Shown here: positions 12,868 to 25,900 of the stretch, one piece after another
Layout of the letters: every line of letters starts with the position of its first letter
Numbering within the stretch: the stretch's first letter is position 1
Origin: Micrasema longulum
Lineage: Eukaryota; Arthropoda; Insecta; Trichoptera; Brachycentridae
Assembly: GCA_022494885.1 (NCBI GenBank)
Contig: JAGVSM010004989.1
Span: 268,417 to 332,416, forward strand
Direction of reading: 5' to 3'
Length of the DNA: 64,000 nt
Translations under genes and position numbers: made by a program
The notes under the pieces: model-generated
What the model was told of the DNA's origin: nothing
The model's database searches: none
Seen by the model: the letters and a program-made list of their open reading frames with translations, nothing else

Positions 12868-14156
12868 CAAGGTCTTTTCAAAAAGTATTCAAATTTTGAA
12901 TTTCCGAGGGGTTGCGTATATTCTGTGGCGTTATGTTGGCACTCATGTCTCTAACTTATGCAGACAAGTTCGGCCACTTTGAATGTTCAGTTAATTTTTG
13001 ACAGCTGCTTCGATTGCACGTGTTTTGGCTCGTCTTCAATTTTTGCCTATTTCAAAAAATGGATCAAAGAATCTGTATCAAATTTTGTGTGAACAAAATT
13101 AAGTGCGCGGACGCATTTCGAATGTTGACTGTGGCATATGGTGAAGCAACGTTTATCGATGGTACAAATGTTCTCAGAGGGCCGAAAAGATGTAAACGAC
13201 GAAGAGCGTGCCGGACGCCCGAGCACATCCACAACAGATGAAAACATCGATGAAGGGAAGAAAATAGTATTGGCCAATCGTCGAATCGCCGTTAGAGAAG
13301 TTGCTAAGGACCTAATCATATTGATTGGCTCGTGCCATTCGATTTTTACCAATGATTTGGGCATAAGACGAGTTCCGCGAAATTTATACCAAAATTGTTT
13401 AACTTTGACCAAAAACAGCACCGCAAAAATATTGCTCAGGAGCTGTTGGACTCTATCAGCGACGACCCAAATTTGCTCCAGAGGGTCATAACTAGTGACG
13501 AATCATGGGTTTATGGTTATGACGTGGAAACCAAAGCTCAATAATCTCAATGGAAGCTGCCGCACGAGCCAAGACCGAAAAAATGGCACCAAGTTTGGTC
13601 GAATGAAGGTCGTGAAGGTTTTGCTTACAGTTTTCTTCGATTACAGGGGTGTGGTGCATCATGAGTTCTTGCCACAGGGTTGAACGGTCAATAAAGAATA
13701 TTACCTGCAAGTTATGGGCAATTTGCGCGAAGCAATCCGCCAGAAACGCCCGGATTTGTGGAAGAACAAAAATTGGTTTTTGCACCATGATAATGCCCCT
13801 ACTCACAAATCGTTGCTTGTGGGCGAATTTTTGGTCAAAATCAACATACTAATAATGCTGCAGCCACCGTATTCCCCAGATCTGGCTCCTTGTGACTTTT
13901 TCTTGTTCCCAAAACTGAAGAGTCCCATGAAAGGACGACGCTATGCTACGATTGAGGAGATAAAGACGGCATTGAAGTAGGAGCTGAACAAGATCACAAA
14001 AAAATATTTTTTGAAGTGCTTCGAGGATTGGAAAAAACGTTGGCACAAGTGTATAATATTTGGTGGGGATTACTTTGAAGGGGACAAAATAGATATTCAT
14101 GAATAAATAATTTTTGAAAAAACATAAAATTCGCAATACTTTTTAAACAGACTATG
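12868..14156 (+). mobile_element. Full-length dead mariner (1,289 bp) between GHITM and tweek
   Basis: The terminal inverted repeats are CAAGGTCTTTTCAAAAAGTA at the left and, read from the right end, CATAGTCTGTTTAAAAAGTA. TA lies directly outside both ends (12866-12867 and 14157-14158). The length is that of an intact mariner. Confidence 0.9.
13059..14106 (+). pseudogene. Broken mariner transposase
   Basis: It starts at ATG 13059 with a typical helix-turn-helix N-terminus (KIKCADAFRMLTVAYGEATF), then shifts frame more than once (near 13170 and again between 13320 and 13700). The catalytic part is in frame from about 13714: HHDNAPTHKSLL and, 34 residues on, YSPDLAPCDFFLFPKLK, the mariner D,D34D signature. 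A TAG at 13978-13980 interrupts the end, after which the family C-terminus (CFEDWKKRWHKCI) continues to TAA 14104-14106. It cannot make an active enzyme. Confidence 0.9.
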
Positions 14157-14558
14157 TATAAATACAAATCAATGTATAATACTTTTTGAAAATATTAATC
14201 CAATATGCCAATGGAATAAAAATATGTTGCAGAGTTTTCAATCACACTTTGTGAGTTCAGCTTGAGACCATATAAATTGCCATGTAGCTCGAATAAATTT
14301 TACTTACCTTTACTCTATAGATCAAAAAGGAAACTGCATTCTTACACATATTGAGTAATAATAACCCAGAAATCAATGGAATATGTATACTGAAGTTTAG
14401 CTTATTATTTATAGTTTTGATAAAGTTTGTAAATATAATGGCACAATAAATATGCCACAGTTAATAACATAAATCATTTATCGGTGATAAATATAAATAA
14501 ATTCAATGACAAAATGTTATTTTGAACACAGTTTTTACTGATACCAATGATAAACAAA

Positions 14559-17500
14559 TCAATTTTGTTTATGTGGTATAATAGCGACAAGCCTTAGTAA
14601 AATAAGAGCCAAGAGTTTATCTAAAGGATCTAATGAACCACGCTGTAGCCATTTAGGAATTGTAGTACGGGCATGACTAAAGCCAAGTTTTTGTAAAATA
14701 TAATCAACTCCATATGGTTCGATGGATTTCCCAGCCCAAGACAGTAATCTGTAAAAATATTAATAAGCGAGTAAGTATATTTATTCAAGGGTAATCCACA
14801 AACCCCACCAATATGACACGAAATGTATTATTTTATCAAAATACATCATATTCTCTCCTCATACCAATCTGTGCAGCTTAATTATAATTTAAGCTAAGGG
14901 AAGGTGAGATTTTTAAAGTGTATTGAAATAAAACCATAGTGGTCAACTGAGAAGGTGATTCTTAACCTCACGTCCATATTCGGGTTGGGAGCAATATTCA
15001 CATGGGTACCAGGTAAACAATATGATATCTCACAGATGACAATCTTTTTAGAGTATAAAATATTACAGTGTTTTTCAACTTTTCTGAATACACGACCCTC
15101 TTATGAGTAGAAAAATAGGTAGCGCCCCCCCCCCCTCAGATTCAACTTTTGCCTTACTTGGAGGGTCGCAGTCAAGAGCGATTCAAAAGTTAAATATAAT
15201 TAAGGTCCAGGTAAGGGTGGAAGATGGCACCATTACTTTTAACTTTTGCCTTGCTTGTGCTTGCGACTCCTCTACCATGTCTTTGCGACCCACAGGTTGA
15301 AAAACACTTAAATATTATATAACAAGTTTCGTCACAATCGTTTCGTTCAATCTTGACGTCACAACTGTTTAGGCCAAACATGTTGTATTTTTTTAGTGAC
15401 ATATTTTTTTTTAAGTTCATTTTTTAATTTATGTATGAAAACATTTTTCCACAATATCCATATTGATTTTGAAAATACAATTAATTATTCTAAATCCATT
15501 TCATATATTTTTATCGGTATTCGCAGTATGTTATATTTCCCTATTGTCAGTCCCTTGGATGAATTTGCATAGTAAATTCTACTGTTAATTTGTAAAAACG
15601 TGTATTTCGTAAAGTTCTTAGCAGAAAACTTTTAATAAAATCTAATACAGTAAAACCTCATTTTTACGTTCCTAGATTTTACGTTTTCCCGCTTTTTACA
15701 CTGAAATGTTCAGGACCCATTTTTCTTCATACATTCTCATACAAATATTCCCACCAATTAATGATTTTAACATTTTTTATAACCATGATGCCATAGAAAA
15801 AAAGCGATACCATATAAATAAAATTTTAAACATTAAGGGGAAAAATTATTTTATGTTATTTTATGCAAATTCAAAATGCTATTTTCGTTTTTTTTTTTAT
15901 TTACACATAAAATAATTTTAGCATGCTGTTTTTAAATCAAATAATAAAACGGATTACATAATATTGTTTGAAAAAATATAAAAATATTTTTTAGTGAAAT
16001 CATTGAAAATAGGTAAAAAAATATTGATTCCACTTATCACCATTAGTACAATTTTTCTAGAAGTATATGTACACTATAGTGTAGCAAATCAATTTTATTT
16101 TTATGCAATTCCTATTTTTTCCACACATTTTTCATTTCCCGACTTTAGCGTTTTTCCCAGTTTTACACTTTTTTTCTTGCTCCCTTGAAAAACGTAAAAA
16201 GGGGGTTTTACTGTAATTTAAATTTTTTGGTTGACAACTCCTTCAATTTCATGTTGATATTTTATTTCGACTAAAGAAAGCAGGGCGTGACACGTGTAGA
16301 CATGTCCGAACCTGAAAAAGACTGTTATTTGGAACCTAAAAACTGTCGCTACATGTTGTCCCTTTGTTTTTTTTACAAAATTTTACCTACAAATGTGTCA
16401 CAAAAAGAAGTTCGAATTATATATTTAAAACAAAATTACGTCAACCCATTAGTGTGACATCTATATCTTCTAAAAAGTATGTTAAACATGTGTCAACATA
16501 AAATGGTACTGCCCTATTTTAAACACCTATTTGTAGCTATATATTATGTATATGTGAGTTTTTTCTGTTACTCGGAATACTGTCGGTATTGTTATTTACC
16601 TGACTGTGGGTTCTAAGTGCCAGGTCTTGCAGTGATACACACGCCAATCTTTGTCATAAATATTGATCTTTATTGCGTTCTTGGCATTGGGAGTAGTATC
16701 GGAGGACTTGATCAAGTTAGGGGGAGAGAGAACATCATCGCCACTTTTACTGGTGGTGGCTTCAGCATTTTGAGAAAGGAGACTTCCGACATCTGGAGAT
16801 TGTGACCGGCCAGCATTCGATGAGGATGATGTAGAGGCCTATTAAAAAAAAAAATGGATTGACCTCTAATTTAAATGTCTAGCAGATTGACTTATGTATC
16901 AGCTATGTATTATTATATTTACACACATTATACAACCATTTTGCTATGTAACAGGTTGCTGAGGTGATTTTAAATAATCACTTTTTCACATTTTATAATT
17001 CATTCATTTATGTGCTTCTAAAAAATATTACCGTTCTTTCTTTCTCCCTTAAATAAGATGATATCAAATCATGAAGGAAGAAAAATGCTTCAGCATCGAC
17101 CGTCACAAATATATGATCTTCGAATTCCGTGATGAAGCTGCATTCGACAACTGTCTTTTCCTCTGAAAAAAGAAAACCAGAAGAATGATTAAATGTTAGA
17201 AGATTTTATTCACATTAATATTTGGAGTAGCATAGGTTAGTTGATTTTCCCTGCAATATATCATGACAATAAACCTAGGAATTTGAAATTATTGTTGGTA
17301 ACAGTATATATGATGTTTATTAAACATTTATATTATTTGGTTGATCCTTATGAATGAACTCAGTGAAGCATAAATAAATACAAGAGAAATAAAACTTAGG
17401 AGCTTTATGGGTAAAACATAGGAAATTAGTGTACAGGTGTTTGCAGCAAACTAACCTGTAAATATGTACATAGCGTGAACATAAGATTAGATTTAAACAT

Positions 17501-19987
17501 AGATTTAAACATGGCACCGGAAAAAATATAACATTTTGTTATACAGTGCCATTTTGATTTTACTTAAATACCCTTATTGTGATATAAACTTTGACTAGCT
17601 CGTATGTAATATGTATGTATACTTTTGTTTGAGTTTAAACCTTACCTGCATTATTGGGTATCCTAGCTTTTTGCAAGTGCTGAGTTTTGAGGTGAAGTTG
17701 TAGTGACGGTAAGGAGAAGATGACCTCCCTTGTGTGATGCGGATCTATCAGCTTGGTTGAAGTACTAGGAGCGGCTCTTTGGGGGCGCTCTCGGTCTGCT
17801 TGCCTATCTCTCTCTAACGATCCAGCATCTCTTTCCAGTGAAGGGAAACACTCGACAGCTGTGGACATATTTAAACCTTAGTTAATGGTAAAATAATTTA
17901 TTTTGCAGGTTTCATAAAAGACCCGTCAATTTCAAATTTTTCAGGCTTTTGAAACATCATGAAAGAGAAACTTACGATCCAAAGTTTGCTCCCCATAAAT
18001 AATTTCACAACTTTTATACGTCAAATAAAAATGCTTGTTGATTCTTTACAAGTTGTATATTGGAAGAGAGTCTAAGGGCGCATCAGTTATTATAATATAA
18101 CTGAAATATTCTACTTGGCATACACCAATTACATTATTAAGTAAACTTGTAAATTCATCAAAATATAGCAATGAAATTCTTACCATCAATATCGCTATTG
18201 AAGAAAGCATAGTGGAACCATTCCCGAAGAGTTTTAAACTGCGGAGGGAATATCATATTTCTACTCATTCGGCACACTGTAGCCATTGATTCATGTTGAA
18301 CTGTAGTACCACTGCTGGCTCCCAAACTTGCTGTCAGACTCTGAACAATGTGAACTTCCACTTCTCCTGTTTGACAGTATGGGTAAGAATGTATTTACAA
18401 TAAATAATATAAATATATACTGTAATACATTTCTGTAAAACTACCATCATCATCAAACACTGATGAGCTACACCTGATGAGCACTGCATTGAAAAAAGTT
18501 AGTGCAGTGTATCTCGATCAGCCGTTTCAGGTGCAACTCCAGGGATAATAAAATATTGCAGAGTAAAACCACCATATAGACAAATATTTCATGTCGACCT
18601 TCCCAGGAATCGAACCCGGTAGTTCAAGCACGGTAAATGAATGCACCAACTACTAGACTACAATGCGAAAAACATTCGCCCAAGATTCTGGTTTTATTTC
18701 ACACACAGAACTGTATTCTTTATCTGCCCGGAGACAGATAGACAGATATACACTAAATGTACAAGGCATGCAGTTTGCGGTAATTATTTATGCTAAAGAG
18801 TGAACTGTAAGTAAATTTCAATATGTATATCATTTTGAAAAAAAACAGTTAATGGTTTGTGTGAAAATTGTTTATCCATATTATAAATCATAAAAGCTGT
18901 TTGTTGCTGACTGATGAGATTTACTAAAACATTCCATTACCTTATTTGCACTTCTACAATAAAAGTGATCATTTTCAGTTTGAATTTCACTTACCACCAA
19001 CATGATACACAAATATGTATGCACATAATATGTTACTCAATAATTATTATAATGTTTACCTAGATTCAAATATAAGGTATAAATATGTTTGAATACAATT
19101 ACCATTGTCTGCAGGTATTTGTTGTGCTTCAGTGGCAAAACTTATAAAAGTATCTTTCAAGCTGAACAAAGCCCAAGATTTAGATTTGAAATTGATACCG
19201 TGAAAACAACCGAGTGATATATGAGCACCTTGCAATTCCATTGTCCCTCCTAGGACGGTCCCTGCAAAATACAAATGTAATGAGGAAGTTCAGTGGTTTT
19301 TTTTATTTGTTAATAGACTATTAAACAAATCCAAAAATTTTTTTTTAAAATTTTTATGTATCGTATTATCAGCGCGACGATTTTTTAAAGTTTTTAAAGT
19401 TTCGTTTTTCTGAAATAACTCCGCGTGTGACGTCAGAGGTTCTTTTCCGTTTATTTTCGATCAGTTCTGCCCATTAGACCAATGCGGTAATTACAGCAAG
19501 CAAACTGGAAATCTTCCATGACTCTCTTATCATTGGTTGATTGATATGAACCAGCGACGTCGTTCAAAGTAATCAGTTTTTATCAAAACATTTTTTTGCT
19601 TCAATTTTTAGCGCGCGTAAGAAAATATTTATTGTATCCAATTTCCCATAGGGCTGAAGTTCCTCATTATGTATTACCATTAGTAGTTACACATTGAATA
19701 AACAACTGATTTTAGAAAATAAGAAATAGTTTTTAAAAATATATATATTGAGCGTATGGCGCAAGCCTCATTGTCCTATATAATGAACAACCCCAGAGTA
19801 ACAATAATAGTGTTTCTAAGATGTATTTGCTTATATAAATTAAAAATATTGTATTCCAGTTTTGAATAATAATAAAAAAAGTTACCATTCGTAGGGAGTG
19901 GTGAGGGTAATGTAGAGAGTTGGAGTCCTGAAATTAAACTTAGGACTTTTTGCCAGTGTCTATGTTGTCGACCTTCGTGTATTTCTC
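14559..19987 (-). CDS. tweek: tweek coding exons 44-50 and stop, residues about 4397-4801
   Basis: Exons: 19886-19987, 19103-19261, 18184-18366, 17646-17858, 17032-17162, 16600-16838 and 14559-14748. Landmarks are HRHWQKVLSLISGLQLSTLP (44), LGCFHGINFKSKSWALFSLK (45), FKTLREWFHYAFFNSDID (46), REVIFSLPSLQLHLKTQH (47), ECSFITEFEDHIFVTVDAEA (48), DKDWRVYHCKTWHLEPTVR (49), and SHARTTIPKWLQRGSLDPLD with stop TGA at 14561-14559 (50). The last intron (1.85 kb) carries two MITEs. No minus-strand AATAAA was seen close after the stop, so the end of the 3' UTR is unknown. Confidence 0.94.
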
Positions 19988-22900
19988 CTACAAGGAATAT
20001 TACAAAATATGTCAATTATTTGCTGTTAACATATTTGGTACCAACGTTCAAATTTGGGATACATCACAATTACATTACAATGCAAAAATATTGTTTTTCA
20101 TCCTCATTTTGCGACAGTTGTAGCTATTTTTTGTTGTCAGTTGCCATTTGACATGCAAAAGAAGTTGGTTTGTTGCATCTTTCTCAGATCGATAAATTGT
20201 GAAGATATAATATTTTCTTTACAAACCGTGAGTATTACTATTTTCTTATAAAATCTCAAGATGACATGCCTATTTAATAAAACTACAATAAAAAATATAG
20301 ATTTTTTACTTCTATTCTGAAATGAGAACATTGGGACAGTCACAAAAAAATAAAATCTTCAAACATCAAGATAACCCTACATTGAAATAATAGTGTTTTT
20401 ATGAAAACTATTGATATTTTGTGCTCGATTCGTATGTCAATGTGAGAAGACGTAGAAAATAGCAAGGGAAAAATATGGTGTTTTAAAGTTGGGACTTAAT
20501 TTTTTATTTATTTAACTTTTTGTACATAATGCTATTACACTTAATGGGTTAAATGTACCTACACAATACCAGAGTTTATGAAAAAAATATCAGTATTATT
20601 TATATTTATTTTTGTAAATAAGATGTTTCAATTTCAGTGTCTTACATAATAAAAAAAACAGAATAATATATAAGTTCAGAGGTACCTTCTTTCCTTTGTT
20701 TCTCAGGTTTAGGAGGAGCCATGTTGGGGTTAGCACTGTAAGATGTGTATAGGTTGCTGAACACACGTTTGCTACTTTTGAATTGTTGATTGAAAAATTC
20801 TTCCAGTTTTAACTGCATTTTAAATAAATCTGGTGTAGTGCTGCGGCTTATCAAGAGTTGCAATTGTTGCCAGTTTAAAGTCCCATGAACAAGGATTATT
20901 GCCGGTCTGGAAGAAAGAAAAAACAATAATAAATTCATATTTATATAAATTAATCTGAATTCAGCTCAAATATTTGTAAAATAAATCTAGTTTTCATAGC
21001 CATTTTCCCATAAACTATTGATCAAAAATAGTACCCCCCTTCAAACATTATCAGTGTAAATCTGTAACCTAAAAATTGATGGCCCGTTATTCTAACTGTC
21101 ATTAGTCAGTCCTAAAAGATAATGATAGCTTCTTCATTGAAAATAAATTCAAGTTTTAAAAAATCATTAATTAGGGTAGGTACTTTGGACACACTGTCAT
21201 AAGGCATACGAAGAGGCCATGGCTACCAATCAAGGCAAAAGTTAAGAGAGGAGAAGAAGAAGAAAGTTAACATAAAATCATATACATATTATGTTCTCAG
21301 TTTAAATAATAATTCAAGATTTATTTTTTGCATTTAAAAAATAACTATCTGAATAGGACTATAAAGAAGTGCAAATTAATATACGAGGGTTGTGTAAAAA
21401 ATAAGGTTCCTAACGCTGTAAACTCGCCGCGCGAAATGCTAGACGAAATCCGGCAACACCGCTGTGTGTGCTGGTTCCCCACTCTAGATCCCGCCTTAGT
21501 AAAACTCGCTGCGACGTTCAGTGCCGGCCTGAAAGCTATCCGCGATGGAACCCCTGATCGCCGTCAGCGCCAGGGGCAAAGTTCGTGCAGTAATCCGATT
21601 TTTGCACGCTAAAAAGTTACTACCGGTTGATATTCATAGGCAGTTGTGTGAAGTTTATGAGGACGCTTGTATCAGCGTTTAACACGTCCACAAATGGTGT
21701 AGGGAGTTCTCCGATGGGCGCACAGACATCCACAATGAGCAAAGAAGCAGAAGGCCATCGATCTCGGAGGAAGTTGTGTCGAAGATTGAGCTAATTCTGT
21801 TTCGGGAACTGGCTACCCGGGTTCCTGAGGTTTGTGAAAAAACAATCCACACGATTTTGACTGAAAGGTTATGTTATCACAAGGTGTGTGCAGTGGGTAT
21901 CGCAGTGGGTCCCGCACATGCTTTCAGAAACAGACAAAGTCAGACGCGTCACTTGTGCCCAGGAGTTTCTTCGAGAATGCGCCGAGAATACCGAAGATTT
22001 CTTAGACTCCATTGTTACCGGGGATGATGCGTGGTGTCACTACGTCACCCCGGAAACAAAACAACTATCGCGACAATGGCGCCATACCGGATCGCCTAAA
22101 CCGAAGAAGTTCAAGCAAACGCTATCCGCACGGAAAGTGATGGTTCCTTTTTTTTGGGACCGTAAGGGAGTCCTGCTTGTTGAGTTTATGACTCGAGGGA
22201 CCACAATAAATTCGGAAAATTATTGCGAGACCTTGAAAAAACTCAGAAGAGCCATCCAAAATCGCCGGAGAGGAAGACTGACGAAAGGTGTTAGACTGCA
22301 CCACGACAATGCGCGCCCGCACGTCTCTCGCCAAACCAAGGATTTATTCGAAAATTTCCACTGGGATCTCGTTTAACAGGCTCCCTACAGCCCTGATCTT
22401 GCACCGAGTGACTTCCACTTGTTTCCAAAATTAAAGCAACACTCGGGTGTATAACGATTCGAGACTGATGAAAGAGTGCAGGAAGCGGTCACCAAATTCC
22501 TCCACGAACTGGTGGCGGACTTCTTTGAAGCTGGATTCCAAAAGTGGATTAGTCTTCAACAAAAATGCGTTGAAAAATCTGGTGATTATGTTGAAAAATA
22601 GTTAAGAAATTAAGCTTTCCAATGATGTATTTTTCAGTTCCAATAAAAAATGCATTAAACCTGAAAATTTTGAGAACCTTATTTTTTACACAACCTTCGT
22701 TATTGCAGCCCAGAATAATAATAATATCTGTAGAAAACTTAACTGTTGCCGACGTAACGCCGCATTGCGAAAACCTAGCGGCCCTTACTGGGACCTTAAT
22801 ATCTACATAACTCCCGGTTATTCTGCGGCGACACCTGCACCTACAGTATACAGTTCCTTGTGATGGGCGTGACCGCTAGGAGGGAGAAAGTGACCCGCTG

Positions 22901-25900
22901 GGTCTGTTACACTTAACACTATTAGATCTAAATTCAGATTAATTTGTAAAAGTTATGTATGTTGCGTTTGTACCGATTAGTGGCAATATGATGGGGATGC
23001 GTCTGCATTATGTGGGCCATCCACTCGTCCTTTAGGGCAACACTGAGACTGCTAACTCTCGCCATGAGCATGGATGTTCCCATGTAATCTAACCTTAACT
23101 CCAGAGCGTTGAGACTTAGCCCACAATGATGACTCGGGTTAGAGCCAGGTTCTTCAATTATATGTACTAAAATAAGATAATCAATAAATTACTTAAAAGC
23201 ATGACATAATTATGAACACGACAAATAATATATACCTACAATTTATTAATTTAACAAAACATTTTCAAAAACTCAATATGATGGTTACAGAAGAAAAAAA
23301 AAGTTAGAAGTAAAGAAATAGTTATAAAAATCTTAATAAATACTTAATACACGCAATGCAGTGCGAATTCATCGTCATTTCCCTATTCACACTCAGTGGT
23401 GCACATGGCGCTGTATTGGTGTTGAAAGGTTCGGGTGATCAGTCTTACGCCTCAGGTGTCAGTCAGGGAATGAAATAATGCAGTGAGGAACCACCTTAAA
23501 AATATATATTTCATGTCCACCTTTCCAGGAATTGAGCCCAGGATCTTAAACATGGTGGGCGAACGCACCGACCACTACACTACGAGGCGGACTGCCGATT
23601 AGTTGTCATAAAAAAAATATGGAACTCTCTCCCTTTTATTGAATGTTCCTGTCCCAGCATAATAAGCCACAAGAAATTATAAAAATTTGAGAACTAAATA
23701 AGATGAAATAGAAAAATATAAATGTAGGGAAAATTAAAGCTTAAGTCATTACTTACAAACAAGATATATAATAAAAAAATATGTAATAATAATTGTATAA
23801 AACATTAAAATCTACCCATTATAATGTAGTTGCATTTTGGAGCTTCAATTATTTGAAACCAATATTTTGCCTTCCAAGTCTGATATGTAAAAAAAAATGC
23901 TTACCAAAAGTATCTATAGTAGAAAGAGATATTATTCCTCCAACAATGCCACCTTTGGCATCAAGGGCACTGCTACCGAGACCTACGCCAACACACATGT
24001 TGCGATGTCCTGTGCTCCCAATATTCAGGCGACCCATTGAGTGGAAATCTCGACTTAACCATCTGTAACATAATCATACCATAATATTATGTCGAGTATA
24101 ATTGGTAAGAAAATAAACATGCCATACATTATTTAAACAGAAATAGAAAACTGTTTTGTGAAGGGAATAGTACTATCTGGTGATCTGGCAATATGCACTA
24201 TCTAAAATAATTATATTTTGCGGAAGTGAATTCATGAGTTTAAATTTAAACATTGTAACCAATTGTTACTTTCTGATATTGTTAGGTATTAATTAATTTT
24301 TTTAATTGTGAGAACGCTTCGTACAATGGGGCAGCGTATATTATAGCTTTAGAACTGTTGCATTGCAGTTAAGAAACACACTAAAAAATAGGACATAATA
24401 TTATCAGATCGCCAATGATATGGAAATCTAAGCATTATAGGGCTTATGACCTATAAATGCATAGACTTTCATATTTCCTTCTCAAAGAAGTTCTCCATCT
24501 CGGTTGAAATATCAATCAATCTCGATAAACTCCATAATGGGTTAAACCCAGAGTGGGTAGTGTCATGGACTCTGGATCGAAATGTCCGCGGTTCAAACAT
24601 TATCAAATACCAAATTTTAATACTTGGGTAAATTGTAAGATTGCAAATATTTATTTTTCAAATCATACATTTTATTTAATATTCTGTACTTACGTTACAT
24701 TTCCCATAACATTGCCCATATTCATATGGACATTGAGTTTGGTAAAATTGAAGGCAAACAGTACAAGAGTTTCCCAGGCAGCTGCCGGAGTATCAGTGGA
24801 GCTGGACTGTGCTGTTTCTATGCTACTACCGCGCCCATTATCTGCACAATAATATTTTAACAATATTATTTTAATGCTATTAAAACTAAATACGTAATTT
24901 TCCACCTTCCTGTCATTTAAATAAACATAAATATTTGACAATTAATTACCTTTTAATTTAGAATGAATCATACTAATTTTAGATCTGTCTCGGTGTGATG
25001 TTACAGGAGAAACGGCAGATTTGTCTTGGGCACTAAAAAATTAATAACATTGTATGGAAATATTTTGGTTTTGTTAAAGCGCAGTTAAAAAGAGTTTCTT
25101 TTTTAATTATAGTTTTTACTGGAATTTAATAATAAGTTAGATTGAAATATTTCATTATCATTTGAATATTTTACAATATCGAGTTCATTTTTTTAATGAA
25201 GTACTACAATTAACTGGCATATTGTTCAATAGTCTTGATAAGTAAAATGTTGGCTTAACTGAACCATATTAAAGTTGGCGTGGAGACTATTGCCTAATTT
25301 ATATATAATTATTCTTCAATTAATCCTTTAGTTTTTAAAAGTAACTATTTTCAATTAAATTTATTAAAATTACTTCGTGTCAGCTTCTGATGGTGCACTC
25401 AAACTCACATCTCCCAAAAATAATCTCCGAACAATGGTGCGTCGATACCAAGCTTTGGGGAAAGCTAAAATCTCAGTTAGCCTCCGCATATCATACTTGA
25501 AGGACGCCGAACCGATATCAATGATGGCTGAAATAATTCAACAGATTAATAATGAACGTAAACAAAAAATAATGATATTTAATAAAACGTTCCGTTTGGT
25601 TCTCTTACTTGAGAATCTTACAACAGCAGTGGACTGATCCGGATCTGCATGGAAATCTAGTTTTCTAGAGCGTGAAAGGTGGAACTTTACAAACTCAACA
25701 TTTATACTCAATGAATCTTTCCTTTCACTATCTGATAAGGGAGACCACTGAGCTTCTTTGATTCCTGGCTTTTTTCCTCCGTACGGGTGAAAAATATAAA
25801 CAGAGAAATCGGCCAAGCATCCCGTCACACTCAGACCCCCGACTGCAACTCCCGGATGATTCATTTCACTAAAAGAAAATAGTATTTATAAATATATAAA

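Noticed and set aside
15113..15135. C-rich run as a regulatory or structural site
   Set aside because: It lies inside the hAT-like MITE and is most simply a homopolymer slip within it.
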